Part shown: positions 27,051-35,624 of the stretch, piece after piece
How positions within the stretch are numbered: the stretch's first letter is position 1
Layout: every line of letters starts with the position of its first letter
NCBI RefSeq assembly: GCF_964199965.1
Contig: NZ_CAXMZT010000001.1
Span: 1-64,000 of the forward strand
DNA length: 64,000 nt
DNA from: JAFIFT01 sp020051095
GTDB lineage: Bacteria > Pseudomonadota > Gammaproteobacteria > Legionellales > Legionellaceae
Reading direction: 5' to 3'
Made by a program: the position numbers and the translations under genes
The notes under the pieces: generated by a model
Told to the model about the DNA's origin: nothing
What the model saw: the letters and a program-made list of their open reading frames with translations, nothing else
Databases searched by the model: none

Positions 27051-27536
27051 ATGAATAAACAAGCAGGGGTATTGGTTATCATTGAACGCCAAAGCCACTC
27101 TTTAATTTTAACCAAACGAAGTTTGCAATTATCCATTCATGCTGGCGAAGTGAGCTTCCCAGGGGGGAGGTGGCAACGAGGCGATAAAGACATACAGTAT
27201 ACAGCATTGCGGGAAACGCATGAAGAAATCGGTATTGAACCCCAACGCATTCATATCATACAGCCAATGGATAAAGTCTTTACGTTGACAGGGTATGAAA
27301 TTTCGCCTTACTTAGCTGAAGTCGATTGTGTGTCTGGGTATCAACTGCAGATAGAAGAAGTGGAACAATTAATCAAATTACCCATCGAAAAAGTCAAAGA
27401 AAAAAAATCTTATCAAATGATGACGCGCCAGTTTGGTGGGGTGAACGTAAAAACCTTGAGTTTTGAACACCCCGAACACTTAATTTGGGGAGCAACTGCA
27501 AAAATTATGTGGCAATTAGTTGATTTACTATCATGA
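27051..27536 (+). CDS. Nudix hydrolase, predicted CoA pyrophosphatase (NudL-like)
   Basis: A 161-residue Nudix protein. The upstream UPF0035/CoA signature is present as LILTKRSLQLSIHAGEVSFPGG, split here as LILTKRSLQLS and IHAGEVSFPGG, running into the Nudix box with ALRETHEEIGI. This combination marks the NudL/CoA diphosphatase branch, which cleaves CoA or oxidised CoA to phosphopantetheine and 3',5'-ADP. It sits 10 bp after pabB and 44 bp before minC, probably in one transcript. Confidence 0.85.
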   Translation: MNKQAGVLVIIERQSHSLILTKRSLQLSIHAGEVSFPGGRWQRGDKDIQYTALRETHEEIGIEPQRIHIIQPMDKVFTLTGYEISPYLAEVDCVSGYQLQIEEVEQLIKLPIEKVKEKKSYQMMTRQFGGVNVKTLSFEHPEHLIWGATAKIMWQLVDLLS

Positions 27537-27580
27537 GCCAGATAGTATAAAAATTTCAACAAATTAACTCATAACTATTT

Positions 27581-28282
27581 ATGAACCAGTCATCAACACA
27601 AACGAAGGCGTTTCATTTAAAAGGAAGAATGTTCACGCTGACAGTTATGCAGTTCCACTATGATAATTTTCCTTCCCTCGAAGAACAATTGGAAGAAGCA
27701 ATTGCACAAGCGCCTGCTATGTTTGAACAAACGGGAATTGTTCTTGATTTTTCCAAAATGGGCAATAAAGAACTTAATTTAAGTCAATTATGTGATACCA
27801 TGTTATCCAAAGGGTTATATCCTGTTGCAGTGCAAAGCCCTCATCCGGAACATGCAGCAATGGCTATATCACAAGGATTACCCATTTTACATGCTTCTAC
27901 TAAATATGATCGAGCCATTGAAGATGAGACTCGCAAAAAGGTGGTTGAAACCCAAGAAGCCTGTGTGGCAAAAATACACGACAAACCGGTTCGCTCTGGC
28001 CAACAAGTGGTTAGCAAATCTGGGGATTTAATTATTACTGCGCCTGTTAGTCATGGTGCGGAATTATTAGCGAATGGCAATATTCACATCTATGGGCCAT
28101 TACGTGGACGCGCACTCGCTGGTATAAACGGGGATATCAATGCAAGAATTTTCTGTCAAGCATTAGAAGCGGATCTCGTATCCATCGCTGGATACTATCG
28201 TTTGAGTGATGATTTACAAGACATAAAAGGACCTTGTCAAATTTACCTTCAGGATGAACAATTGATTGTTGAACCTTTATGA
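27581..28282 (+). CDS. minC: Septum site-determining protein MinC
   Basis: A 233-residue inhibitor of FtsZ ring assembly. The N-terminal domain (1-110) is of the MinC_N type. The C-terminal beta-helix is clear: PVRSGQQV, GDLIITAPVSHGAELLANG, IHIYGPLRGRALAGINGD, ARIFCQALEADLVSIAGYY. minD and minE are not next to it, unlike the enterobacterial minCDE operon. The stop overlaps the lpxH start by four bases (ATGA). Confidence 0.95.
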   Translation: MNQSSTQTKAFHLKGRMFTLTVMQFHYDNFPSLEEQLEEAIAQAPAMFEQTGIVLDFSKMGNKELNLSQLCDTMLSKGLYPVAVQSPHPEHAAMAISQGLPILHASTKYDRAIEDETRKKVVETQEACVAKIHDKPVRSGQQVVSKSGDLIITAPVSHGAELLANGNIHIYGPLRGRALAGINGDINARIFCQALEADLVSIAGYYRLSDDLQDIKGPCQIYLQDEQLIVEPL

Positions 28283-29019
28283 ATGAAGCTGTTTTCATAT
28301 CCGATTTACATTTAAATCCAGATTGTCCTGCCTTAACTGACCAATTCATACGCTTTTGCCATTGGGCTGAGAATAATACAAAGTCAGTCTATATCCTCGG
28401 TGATTTTTTTCACTTATGGGTTGGTGATGATGATCATTCTGAATGGATTACCCCCATTCGAAACGCCCTACTAGCGCTAGATAAAAAAGGCATCAAGCTA
28501 TTCTATATGGGCGGCAACCGTGATTTTTTATTGGGTAAACGTTTTTGCCGCCAGAGCGGTATGCACTATTTAAAAGATGGTACATTATTAAATTGGCAAG
28601 GAAACACGATTGCGTTGACACATGGTGATCGTTTATGTACCAAAGATAGAACGCATCAGCTATTTTATCATTTCACACGGAATGCCATCTTTCCTTTTTT
28701 CTTTAATCGCTTCCCGTTCAAATTTCGCCGTGCATTAGCAAAACGAGTTCGTCAAAGAAGTCAACGAAACAAACCAAAGCAACGTATGTTGGGTGCTGTG
28801 ACAATTGATGGCATTAATAAGTTTATCCATCGATATCCTTGTGATATGGTAGTGCATGGTCACACCCATCAGCCAGCCCTTCATCACCATGTGGTAGGAA
28901 AGCAAGTTGTGCAACGGTTTGTGCTCAGTGATTGGGATGACAAGGTGATTATATTGTGTTATCATAATGCAAAGGGTTTTTATTTTTACCAATTCGAGGT
29001 GAGTCATGGCCAAAGATAA
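28279..29019 (+). CDS. lpxH: UDP-2,3-diacylglucosamine diphosphatase LpxH
   Basis: A 246-residue calcineurin-like phosphoesterase of lipid A synthesis, making lipid X from UDP-2,3-diacylglucosamine. Metal-site motifs are all present: FISDLHLNPDCP, LGDFFHLWVGDD, GGNRDFLLG, LTHGDRLCT and VHGHTHQPA. LpxH usually carries CTDD in the HGD motif; here it is HGDRLCTKD. The gene overlaps minC upstream and a protein of unknown function downstream by 14 bp. Confidence 0.95.
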   Translation: MNEAVFISDLHLNPDCPALTDQFIRFCHWAENNTKSVYILGDFFHLWVGDDDHSEWITPIRNALLALDKKGIKLFYMGGNRDFLLGKRFCRQSGMHYLKDGTLLNWQGNTIALTHGDRLCTKDRTHQLFYHFTRNAIFPFFFNRFPFKFRRALAKRVRQRSQRNKPKQRMLGAVTIDGINKFIHRYPCDMVVHGHTHQPALHHHVVGKQVVQRFVLSDWDDKVIILCYHNAKGFYFYQFEVSHGQR

Positions 29020-30763
29020 CATTGAACTTAGCGAACAGGCCCAAAAAGCTAAAGAAAAAATTGAAACATTAAATAAGAAAAAATTTGAGGATCATAAAGC
29101 CTTTGTTAAAACGGTTCTAGCAGTTGAATTCGCTTCCCGTGAAAAAGCGTTAACGCCTTATCGTCAAATAAAGGCAGAATACAAAAGTCAGAATGCCAAA
29201 GAGCGGGATAAACTGTGGGAGCAATTGGAAGAATACGTCCAAAGAGAATTGCTTCGAGGTGAAGCAGCTGCCTATGTAGAATGGTATACCGGCATGATGA
29301 AATTATTAGCATCGTGCGCATTGCTTAACGCCGCTTTATTTTCCTATAATGCGAGTTTTTCCGATCTGATGTTTTATTGGAGTCAACGAGAGAGTGTGGC
29401 TCAAAGTATCGGTCTTAGTAAGGACAAAACCATGAGCGCAGTCAAAGGGTTCTTTGGTGCGACAGGGGCTATACCAACTAATTTTGATCCAAAATTTTCG
29501 ATGTATGCTCAAATGAACGATGGGTTGGTCTATGGTAAGCTCTTTTCTGGGGCGGATGCGGAAGAAGTGGTGTTTACGCAGTATGGTTCCGATCCAACAC
29601 CCACGGACATTTTTGTTGAGGCATATCTTAAAGAAAAAACGGAATATGAGTTAATTTTGGATAGTGAAAGTCCACTTTATAGGAAAGTGGTTAAAAAAGA
29701 GGATGATCCAAGCAAAGTGATCCAGTTTTTGCTGGATAATCCGGATGCTGTTTCACAAATTAAACTTCAAGCGGCTGAGCCTGACCTGTTGCCAGAAGAT
29801 AGGAAGCCTTATCAATTACACGCTAAGGCAATAAAGCAAAATGCTACGGGTGGGGGTTATGTGATTGTTGCAGAGGCCAAATATCTCTATAAAGACGAGC
29901 ACAATAAAGATGCCCTTGGTAAAGAAACCATTGAAATCCCCATTTCTTATCCAACCATACTTGTCCATGGCGGTCATTTCTTTAGCGGTCAGTCTAATCA
30001 TCCTGATAAAGGCTTTGCAATTGATTATTCACTTCCTGCTGCGCAATTAACAAGCCAAGAGGAGCTCGATGAGATTATTGGCGATGATTTTGTTCAATAT
30101 TGTGAGATTAAAATTAACGAAAAAATCACCAATTTCCATGGTAAAGTTCGGCTAGACCTAGACAGTCAAGGTAGACCGACAGTTGAAGTGGTTAAAGTCA
30201 TTAATGGCAAAGAATTGCCAATCGCTGCTGCGACTGCTCAGACAATCCAACAAGAACTTGCTACTGAGATGGATGAAATGATCCATAACCAGCCTCAACC
30301 ACCACGCATAGAAAAAGTGGATGGTAAGCTCCAATATACCAGTAAGTATCAAATGCCAAGCGATGATCAGATGACGTCGTTTATTAAACATTTTGTCGAA
30401 GCAAATTATCAACTGGATTGGGAAACCATGGAAGTGGATTACAAGAATAAGAAAGTATATATCAAAGATATCCTGGATAATACAAAACATACAATCAACT
30501 TTAAACTTGAGCAGACCGAGGATAGTCAACAAAACGTGAAGGTGTCATTCTCTGGCGCGCCGATGGAAGGTAAAAGTTTTGAAGAAGCAAAAACCAAAAA
30601 GCTGCTATCAAAAGAAGAGCTGAATGCAGAGTTTGCACCAAGATTAGAGTCAACATTTGAAGAACATTTAAGTACTACGATTGAAGGACTGAATGAGAAG
30701 CCGCTGAAATTGTTGGCCTACAATCCACAACCGTTATCCCCTTCACCCTCGCCAAAACCATAA
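29006..30763 (+). CDS. Unrecognised 585-aa protein overlapping lpxH
   Basis: I do not recognise this family. The ATG is preceded by GAGGTG and the start lies inside the last codons of lpxH in another frame. Residues 1-85 are strongly charged and helical, rich in Lys, Glu and Ala. A moderately hydrophobic helix lies at 97-114. Residues 160-560 mix strands and helices with many Lys/Glu, and two stretches (around 275-345 and 395-520) look like separate globular units. The tail is Pro/Ser-rich (PQPLSPSPSPKP). No signal peptide is seen. Coupling to lpxH suggests shared expression, not necessarily shared function. Confidence 0.8.
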   Translation: MAKDNIELSEQAQKAKEKIETLNKKKFEDHKAFVKTVLAVEFASREKALTPYRQIKAEYKSQNAKERDKLWEQLEEYVQRELLRGEAAAYVEWYTGMMKLLASCALLNAALFSYNASFSDLMFYWSQRESVAQSIGLSKDKTMSAVKGFFGATGAIPTNFDPKFSMYAQMNDGLVYGKLFSGADAEEVVFTQYGSDPTPTDIFVEAYLKEKTEYELILDSESPLYRKVVKKEDDPSKVIQFLLDNPDAVSQIKLQAAEPDLLPEDRKPYQLHAKAIKQNATGGGYVIVAEAKYLYKDEHNKDALGKETIEIPISYPTILVHGGHFFSGQSNHPDKGFAIDYSLPAAQLTSQEELDEIIGDDFVQYCEIKINEKITNFHGKVRLDLDSQGRPTVEVVKVINGKELPIAAATAQTIQQELATEMDEMIHNQPQPPRIEKVDGKLQYTSKYQMPSDDQMTSFIKHFVEANYQLDWETMEVDYKNKKVYIKDILDNTKHTINFKLEQTEDSQQNVKVSFSGAPMEGKSFEEAKTKKLLSKEELNAEFAPRLESTFEEHLSTTIEGLNEKPLKLLAYNPQPLSPSPSPKP

Positions 30764-30769
30764 TTTCTT

Positions 30770-30806
30770 TTACTTCTCCTACTTGTTAATCAGCTGGGAG
30801 AAGTAA
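30770..30806. terminator. Hairpin between convergent genes
   Basis: TTACTTCTCC (30770-30779) pairs exactly with GGAGAAGTAA (30797-30806) across a 17-nt loop. It lies in the 50-bp gap between the convergent 585-residue gene and miaE and may serve both as a transcription end. No long U tract is present. Confidence 0.4.
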
Positions 30807-30813
30807 GTCCTGG

Positions 30814-31431
30814 TTATAACGCTAAAGGCCCACTGTGAAAACGAAATACGTTATCATTGGCTAAAATATACTCATTTTCTAAAAGTAAGAAGAAATCTAA
30901 ACGATCCTTTAAATTTGGATCATAGCGTTTGGCCAATTCGATGTAATCCATGAAATGACGGGCTTCTGCTTTAATTAAGCCTCGGTAAAAGCGAATCAGC
31001 TCATCATCGTTGATGACATCTGATAGCACAGCAAAACGTTCGCATGAACGTGCTTCGATAATGGCCCCAATGATTAATAGATCGGTTAGTCGATAGTGAG
31101 TGTCGTATTTTCGCACGTGTTGATGAAGGTGACTAGCATAGCGAGAGGGTGGGAGGGCATAAAATTCGATGCCACGTGCCACTAATATATCATGGACTTT
31201 TTCAAAGTGAAGCATTTCTTCGCGAATTAGCGGAGACATACAACGGACTAGTACCCTATCATTGGGTGCTATCGCAATGAGATTAATAGCGGTTGATGCA
31301 GCCTTACGTTCACAATGGGCATGATCAATCAATAAATGATCGATATGATTGGGCGCTTGGTCGAGCCAGACAGAAGGGGTTTCTTGTTTTAAAAAAGACC
31401 GTATTATTTTAATATCTGCTTCAATTGTCAT
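30814..31431 (-). CDS. miaE: tRNA-(ms2io6A37) hydroxylase MiaE
   Basis: About 205 residues from the ATG at 31431; an upstream ATG at 31455 would add eight residues. This is a ferritin-like di-iron monooxygenase that hydroxylates the isopentenyl side chain of ms2i6A37 in tRNA. Iron-ligand Glu/His motifs are visible in LLIDHAHCERKAA, REEMLHFEKVHDIL, IEARSCERFAVL and KAEARHFMDYIELA. miaA and miaB, which make the substrate base, are not in the window. No ribosome site is clear. It diverges from the gene at 31526. Confidence 0.92.
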   Translation of the reverse strand: MTIEADIKIIRSFLKQETPSVWLDQAPNHIDHLLIDHAHCERKAASTAINLIAIAPNDRVLVRCMSPLIREEMLHFEKVHDILVARGIEFYALPPSRYASHLHQHVRKYDTHYRLTDLLIIGAIIEARSCERFAVLSDVINDDELIRFYRGLIKAEARHFMDYIELAKRYDPNLKDRLDFFLLLENEYILANDNVFRFHSGPLAL

Positions 31432-31525
31432 TGTTAAGCCAATAAATGCATGCAACGTTATCTCAAAAATTGTGTTATATTACTAAAATAGGATTTAATT
31501 TGACAGATCAAAAGGAGCTTCGTTC

Positions 31526-32416
31526 ATGGCAGAGCAAGCACATGGGCCTAAACCTACTCCCTCATCATATAGTATTATTACGGTTGGTCGCCTCTTTTGC
31601 TATTATCATATCAAACTCACAGAACAAGATATTGTCAATACACTGAACACACCTGAATCATTTTTCAACAAGCTCGTGCACTTGCCAATGATAAGTGTTT
31701 TGACAGGTATTATTTATCAACAGGCTTATGATTATCAAGTATATCTCCAAAAGCTCTATGTGGATTATCTATTGTCTGGCGAGACAGTAAAACCTGAATC
31801 ATCTCCTGGAGGGCTGACCCGAGCTGAACTTGAGAATAAGCGGCTTGAGCTTTCTCAGATGTCAAAAGATTTCCATGAGTTAGAATATTCGCACCACAAA
31901 CACATATCGTTGTGCCAGCAATTAATCCTGAACGAATTAAAACCATGGCACCTTGCATTTAAGCAGGCTAATCAAGCGATGTATACGTTAGCTCAACAAA
32001 ATCAAATCAAATGGTCTAAGGAACAAGTCGGTTCATTTATTAACAGCCTTTTTGCGATGTTGCCCATGTCTTCTATTGATGATGATCCATCGGCAATAAA
32101 AACATGTCTTGAAACATCCAACGTAGCCATCGAACTTGACACCGTCATATCTTCGTTTTGCCAATCGATTTCACCCTTGAAGAAAGTTGCCCTCAATGTC
32201 ATAGATAACATTCACGCAACGCAAGACGAGGCGTTATCCATTCAACAACAAATGCGTCAATATCGGCAACATTTTGAACAGCTTATTATGACCTGCAACG
32301 ATCTACTCAGAGCCTTGCCTGATTATAAGATGGACTTAGAACAAGATGCGATTAATCGAGAGTTTATCCAACTAGACCGCAATGTGACGGAAGATATGCC
32401 TAATACTGAATCATAA
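31526..32416 (+). CDS. Unrecognised helical protein (296 aa)
   Basis: I do not recognise this family. AAAAGGAGC lies nine bases upstream of the ATG. The protein is predicted almost wholly helical, with His/Gln-rich heptad-like stretches (residues 100-150 and 225-265). A short hydrophobic helix (LVHLPMISVLTGIIYQ, about 50-65) is too short to be sure of membrane insertion. The C-terminus is acidic and polar (NVTEDMPNTES), of the kind seen in Dot/Icm substrates; this is suggestive only. Confidence 0.7.
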   Translation: MAEQAHGPKPTPSSYSIITVGRLFCYYHIKLTEQDIVNTLNTPESFFNKLVHLPMISVLTGIIYQQAYDYQVYLQKLYVDYLLSGETVKPESSPGGLTRAELENKRLELSQMSKDFHELEYSHHKHISLCQQLILNELKPWHLAFKQANQAMYTLAQQNQIKWSKEQVGSFINSLFAMLPMSSIDDDPSAIKTCLETSNVAIELDTVISSFCQSISPLKKVALNVIDNIHATQDEALSIQQQMRQYRQHFEQLIMTCNDLLRALPDYKMDLEQDAINREFIQLDRNVTEDMPNTES

Positions 32417-32438
32417 TATTTATATACCCCTGCTTAGA

Positions 32439-32467
32439 TTGCCAATAATAGTGAGATCCTCTATAAT
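32439..32467 (+). promoter_or_regulatory. Near-consensus sigma70 promoter far upstream of ndk
   Basis: TTGCCA (32439-32444), a 17-nt spacer and TATAAT (32462-32467), followed by the GC-rich discriminator ATCGGCG. This is the best promoter found in the window. It lies 231 nt before the ndk start, with no convincing gene between. The 282-bp gap otherwise shows a small hairpin (AAAACA/TGTTTT) at the predicted RNA start and no tRNA. Confidence 0.65.
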
Positions 32468-32698
32468 ATCGGCGAAAACACGATTGATGTTTTAGATTTG
32501 ATGACGGGACATGGTTTGATTGTTGGTGTGGCAGGGTGTGCTAAATCCAAGCATTAATTCTCATTGACGAAGCGTTAATTGCCGACTTGAAAAGCAACAC
32601 ACGATTTTATATTTGATGAGAAAAACCCCTAAAGTTTCTAAATCATGATGTCAACAATCCTAAAGCGTGTATGATTCATTGATAAATTTGGAGTTTCC

Positions 32699-33121
32699 AT
32701 GGCTATTGAAAGAACACTATCGATTATCAAGCCCGATGCGGTTGGTAAAAATGTTATTGGACAAATACTATCACGCTTTGAAAAAGCGGGTTTGAAAATT
32801 GTGAATGCAAAAATGATGCATCTATCACGCAAACAAGCTGAACAGTTTTATGAAGTTCATCAAGCGCGACCATTTTTTAATGATCTCGTTGAATTTATGA
32901 TATCGGGTCCCGTTATGGTTCAGGTTCTCGAAGGGAATAATGCCATTGCCTTAAATCGTGAATTAATGGGGGCTACCAATCCTAAAGAAGCAGCAGTAGG
33001 GACCATCCGTGCGGATTTTGCCGATAGCATTGATGCCAATGCTGTTCATGGTTCAGACGGCGCTCAAACAGCCCAACAGGAAATTGCCTTCTTTTTTGGC
33101 GATGAGCTTTTTAGTCGCTAG
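32699..33121 (+). CDS. ndk: Nucleoside diphosphate kinase
   Basis: A 140-residue NDP kinase equalising nucleoside triphosphate pools through a phospho-His intermediate. It starts AIERTLSIIKPDAVGKN and has the active-site motif NAVHGSDG near residue 117. Length is standard. TTGGAG precedes the ATG. It heads the cluster ndk-rlmN-pilF-rodZ-hisS-yfgM-bamB-der, an order seen in many gammaproteobacteria. Confidence 0.97.
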   Translation: MAIERTLSIIKPDAVGKNVIGQILSRFEKAGLKIVNAKMMHLSRKQAEQFYEVHQARPFFNDLVEFMISGPVMVQVLEGNNAIALNRELMGATNPKEAAVGTIRADFADSIDANAVHGSDGAQTAQQEIAFFFGDELFSR

Positions 33122-33127
33122 GACACC

Positions 33128-34240
33128 ATGAGCAATACAATAAATCTGCTGGATTATGATAGAACTGCTATGACAGCGTTTGTCACGTCGCTTGGTGAGC
33201 AGCCCTATCGTGCCCAACAAATCATCAAATGGATACATCAATATGGGCATTGTTCGTTTGAACAGATGACCAATTTGAGCAAATCATTTCGTGAAAAATT
33301 AAGTGAGGTTGCGGTTGTTGAATTACCAGAATTGGTTTCAAGCCAGCATTCAGTGGATGGTACTCACAAATGGCTATTGAAATTGCATTGTGGAAATTGT
33401 ATTGAAACGGTATTTATTCCTGAAGAGAACAGAGGCACATTGTGTGTCTCATCACAAGTTGGCTGCGGCTTAAATTGCAGCTTTTGTTCAACAGCGAAGC
33501 AGGGGTTTAATCGTAATTTATCCGCCGGTGAAATAATTGCTCAGGTATGGTTTGCTGTGCGTGAACTATCCCAACAAAATGGGTTTCATGATCGGAAAAT
33601 TACGAATGTCGTGATGATGGGTATGGGCGAGCCGCTACTTAACTTTGATAACGTAGTGGCGGCAATGAATTTGATGATGGACGATTTTGGATACAGTTTA
33701 TCAAAACGGCGTGTTACTTTATCAACTTCCGGAGTGTTGCCTTACTTATTAAAGCTAAAAGAAGTCAGTCCAGTTGCATTAGCCGTCTCTTTACATGCCC
33801 CCAATGATGAGTTACGTAATCAACTGGTCCCGCTGAATAAAAAATATCCTTTAAAGCAGTTAATGGCTGCTTGTCGTGACTATTTTAAGGGGGAGCATAA
33901 ACGGTATGTTACCATGGAATACGTCATGTTAAAGGGTGTCAATGATCAGCCTGAACACGCCCGGCAGCTAGTTAAACTGTTGGCAAATGTTCCTTGTAAA
34001 GTGAATTTGATCCCATTTAATCCATTTCCTATGGCCCAATATGAGCGTTCTACTTTGCAAACTATTAATCACTTTCGTGAGATATTGATTAATCATGGTA
34101 TCAATACGATTACCCGTAAAACACGGGGCGATGATATTGATGCCGCCTGTGGTCAATTAGCGGGCGAATTTAAAGATAGAACACGACGATCAGAGCGTTG
34201 GCAGAAAATTAATTTTAATCGGCAAGTTATTGAAGCTTAA
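33128..34240 (+). CDS. rlmN: Dual-specificity 23S rRNA/tRNA adenine-C2 methyltransferase RlmN
   Basis: A 370-residue radical SAM enzyme that makes m2A2503 in 23S rRNA and m2A37 in certain tRNAs. The iron-sulfur motif CGLNCSFCSTAKQGF (CxxxCxxC) is near residue 114. GMGEPLLNFDNV, VTLSTSGVLP and VSLHAPND follow. The conserved C-terminal Cys lies in DDIDAACGQLAG. It begins 6 bp after ndk. Confidence 0.96.
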   Translation: MSNTINLLDYDRTAMTAFVTSLGEQPYRAQQIIKWIHQYGHCSFEQMTNLSKSFREKLSEVAVVELPELVSSQHSVDGTHKWLLKLHCGNCIETVFIPEENRGTLCVSSQVGCGLNCSFCSTAKQGFNRNLSAGEIIAQVWFAVRELSQQNGFHDRKITNVVMMGMGEPLLNFDNVVAAMNLMMDDFGYSLSKRRVTLSTSGVLPYLLKLKEVSPVALAVSLHAPNDELRNQLVPLNKKYPLKQLMAACRDYFKGEHKRYVTMEYVMLKGVNDQPEHARQLVKLLANVPCKVNLIPFNPFPMAQYERSTLQTINHFREILINHGINTITRKTRGDDIDAACGQLAGEFKDRTRRSERWQKINFNRQVIEA

Positions 34241-34258
34241 AAAAATTATCACTTTCAT

Positions 34259-34286
34259 TTGATTCATTTTTAAACGTGGGTATAAT
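34259..34286 (+). promoter_or_regulatory. Sigma70-type promoter before pilF
   Basis: TTGATT (34259-34264), a 16-nt spacer and TATAAT (34281-34286), followed about 32 nt later by the pilF start. It suggests the pilF-to-der genes have their own promoter in addition to read-through from ndk-rlmN. Confidence 0.5.
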
Positions 34287-34318
34287 TTGTTGAAACGTTT
34301 GAGATTAGGTAGGGATTT

Positions 34319-35086
34319 GTGAAACGATATCATCTAGTATTATTGGCATTCGTTTTTCTGTTCAACGGATGTGCAGAGCATTCGGATAAAGTCATTGAAC
34401 AGCAAAAAAGCCCTCAGAGAACGGCGGATGCCGCAAGAATTAATACCCAATTGGGCTTGGCTTATTTAAAGCAAGGCAATCGTTCACGTGCAAAATCCAA
34501 GCTTCTCAATGCATTGTCATTGGCTCCTAAATCCCCTGATGTGAATGCGGGATTTGCATATTATCTTGAAACATCGGGCGATATTGAAAATGCGGATCAA
34601 TATTATCAAAAAGCAATTTCATTCGCTGGCAATAGCGGCGCACAATTGAATAACTACGGTGCTTTTTTATGCCGTAACAAACGTTATGCAGAGGCTGATA
34701 AATATTTCTTAAAAGCAGTGGAAGATGTTAAGTATCTGAATGTCGCTGGTGCTTATGAAAATGCAGGTCTGTGTGCTGAAGCAAATGGCAATGATAGCAA
34801 AGCTTTGGCCTATTTTAAAAAGGCTTTGGTTCAAGATCCACAACGTAAACCGTCGTTGGTAGAAGCGTTGCAATTACTTGTTAAGCAACATAAGGACAAC
34901 TCTGCACTCGATTTACTAAAGCAGTATCCTGAACTAACCTATCAAGATAGCGGGTTATTGAAACAAGGCGTTATGCTCGCTGAAAAAACGCATGATGAAA
35001 ATACGCTTTCCTTTTATCAAGCAAGATTGCAATCCATGACAAATATAGCTTCCTCTCAATCAGGAGATCAAAATGACAACGGATAA
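34319..35086 (+). CDS. pilF: Type IV pilus biogenesis lipoprotein PilF/PilW
   Basis: A 255-residue outer-membrane lipoprotein (pilotin) that helps the PilQ secretin assemble. It starts at a GTG with TAGGTAGGGA upstream. The lipoprotein signal LVLLAFVFLFNGC gives a lipidated Cys near residue 19. At least four TPR units follow (about 40-190), including NTQLGLAYLKQGN and NAGFAYYLETSGD. It overlaps the RodZ-like gene by 14 bp. Confidence 0.9.
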   Translation: MKRYHLVLLAFVFLFNGCAEHSDKVIEQQKSPQRTADAARINTQLGLAYLKQGNRSRAKSKLLNALSLAPKSPDVNAGFAYYLETSGDIENADQYYQKAISFAGNSGAQLNNYGAFLCRNKRYAEADKYFLKAVEDVKYLNVAGAYENAGLCAEANGNDSKALAYFKKALVQDPQRKPSLVEALQLLVKQHKDNSALDLLKQYPELTYQDSGLLKQGVMLAEKTHDENTLSFYQARLQSMTNIASSQSGDQNDNG

Positions 35087-35624
35087 TGAGACAGAACAAT
35101 CAATAGAAGTATCTGTAGATTCGATTGGTCAACAACTACAAGATGCTCGAAATAAAAAGGGTTATAGCGTTGAGTATGTTGCCGGCAAGTTGCATTTAAG
35201 AGGCCAGATATTATCTTTAATTGAGGATAATGACTTTGATAAGTTGCCTCAAACAGTGTTTATAAAAGGGTATATCCGAGCTTACGCCAAATGCGTTGAC
35301 CTCGAAGCAGAGCCTTTGATTGAGCAGTATGATTCGAATTATGCGATTCATAAGCCGACACAAGAGGCCTATTTATGGCAAAAAAGAAAGGATGTGAATC
35401 ATGGGGTCAACTTAGTCAAATGGTTTACCGTATTATCGTTGTCAGCCGTGATTATCAGTGTTGGAATTTGGTGGAAAAATGGGAAAGTTTCTCAAGATAC
35501 AACCGCTGAAATGAGTGCTCAACTTAATCAAAAGCAAATTGATAAACAACAACAACTAACTGATTTAAACAAAATGAGTACGATCATAAAGTTGCCTGAT
35601 CAGGAGTCAGGACGTGTCGGATAA
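35073..35624 (+). CDS. Short RodZ-like protein (HTH plus one membrane helix)
   Basis: A 183-residue protein at the rodZ position of the conserved cluster. Residues 15-85 form the Xre-like helix-turn-helix that in RodZ binds MreB (IGQQLQDARNKKGYSVEYVA, then FIKGYIRAYAKCVDLE). A single membrane helix lies at about 111-130 (VKWFTVLSLSAVIISVGIWW). Only about 50 polar residues follow, so the large periplasmic RodZ domain (DUF4115) is absent. Whether this still supports rod shape is unknown. It overlaps pilF by 14 bp and hisS by 11 bp. Confidence 0.85.
   Translation: MTTDNETEQSIEVSVDSIGQQLQDARNKKGYSVEYVAGKLHLRGQILSLIEDNDFDKLPQTVFIKGYIRAYAKCVDLEAEPLIEQYDSNYAIHKPTQEAYLWQKRKDVNHGVNLVKWFTVLSLSAVIISVGIWWKNGKVSQDTTAEMSAQLNQKQIDKQQQLTDLNKMSTIIKLPDQESGRVG

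Noticed and set aside
32445..32555. Short frame upstream of ndk reading IGENTIDVLDLMTG
   Set aside because: About 35 codons with no usable start codon or ribosome site; best seen as chance within the leader.
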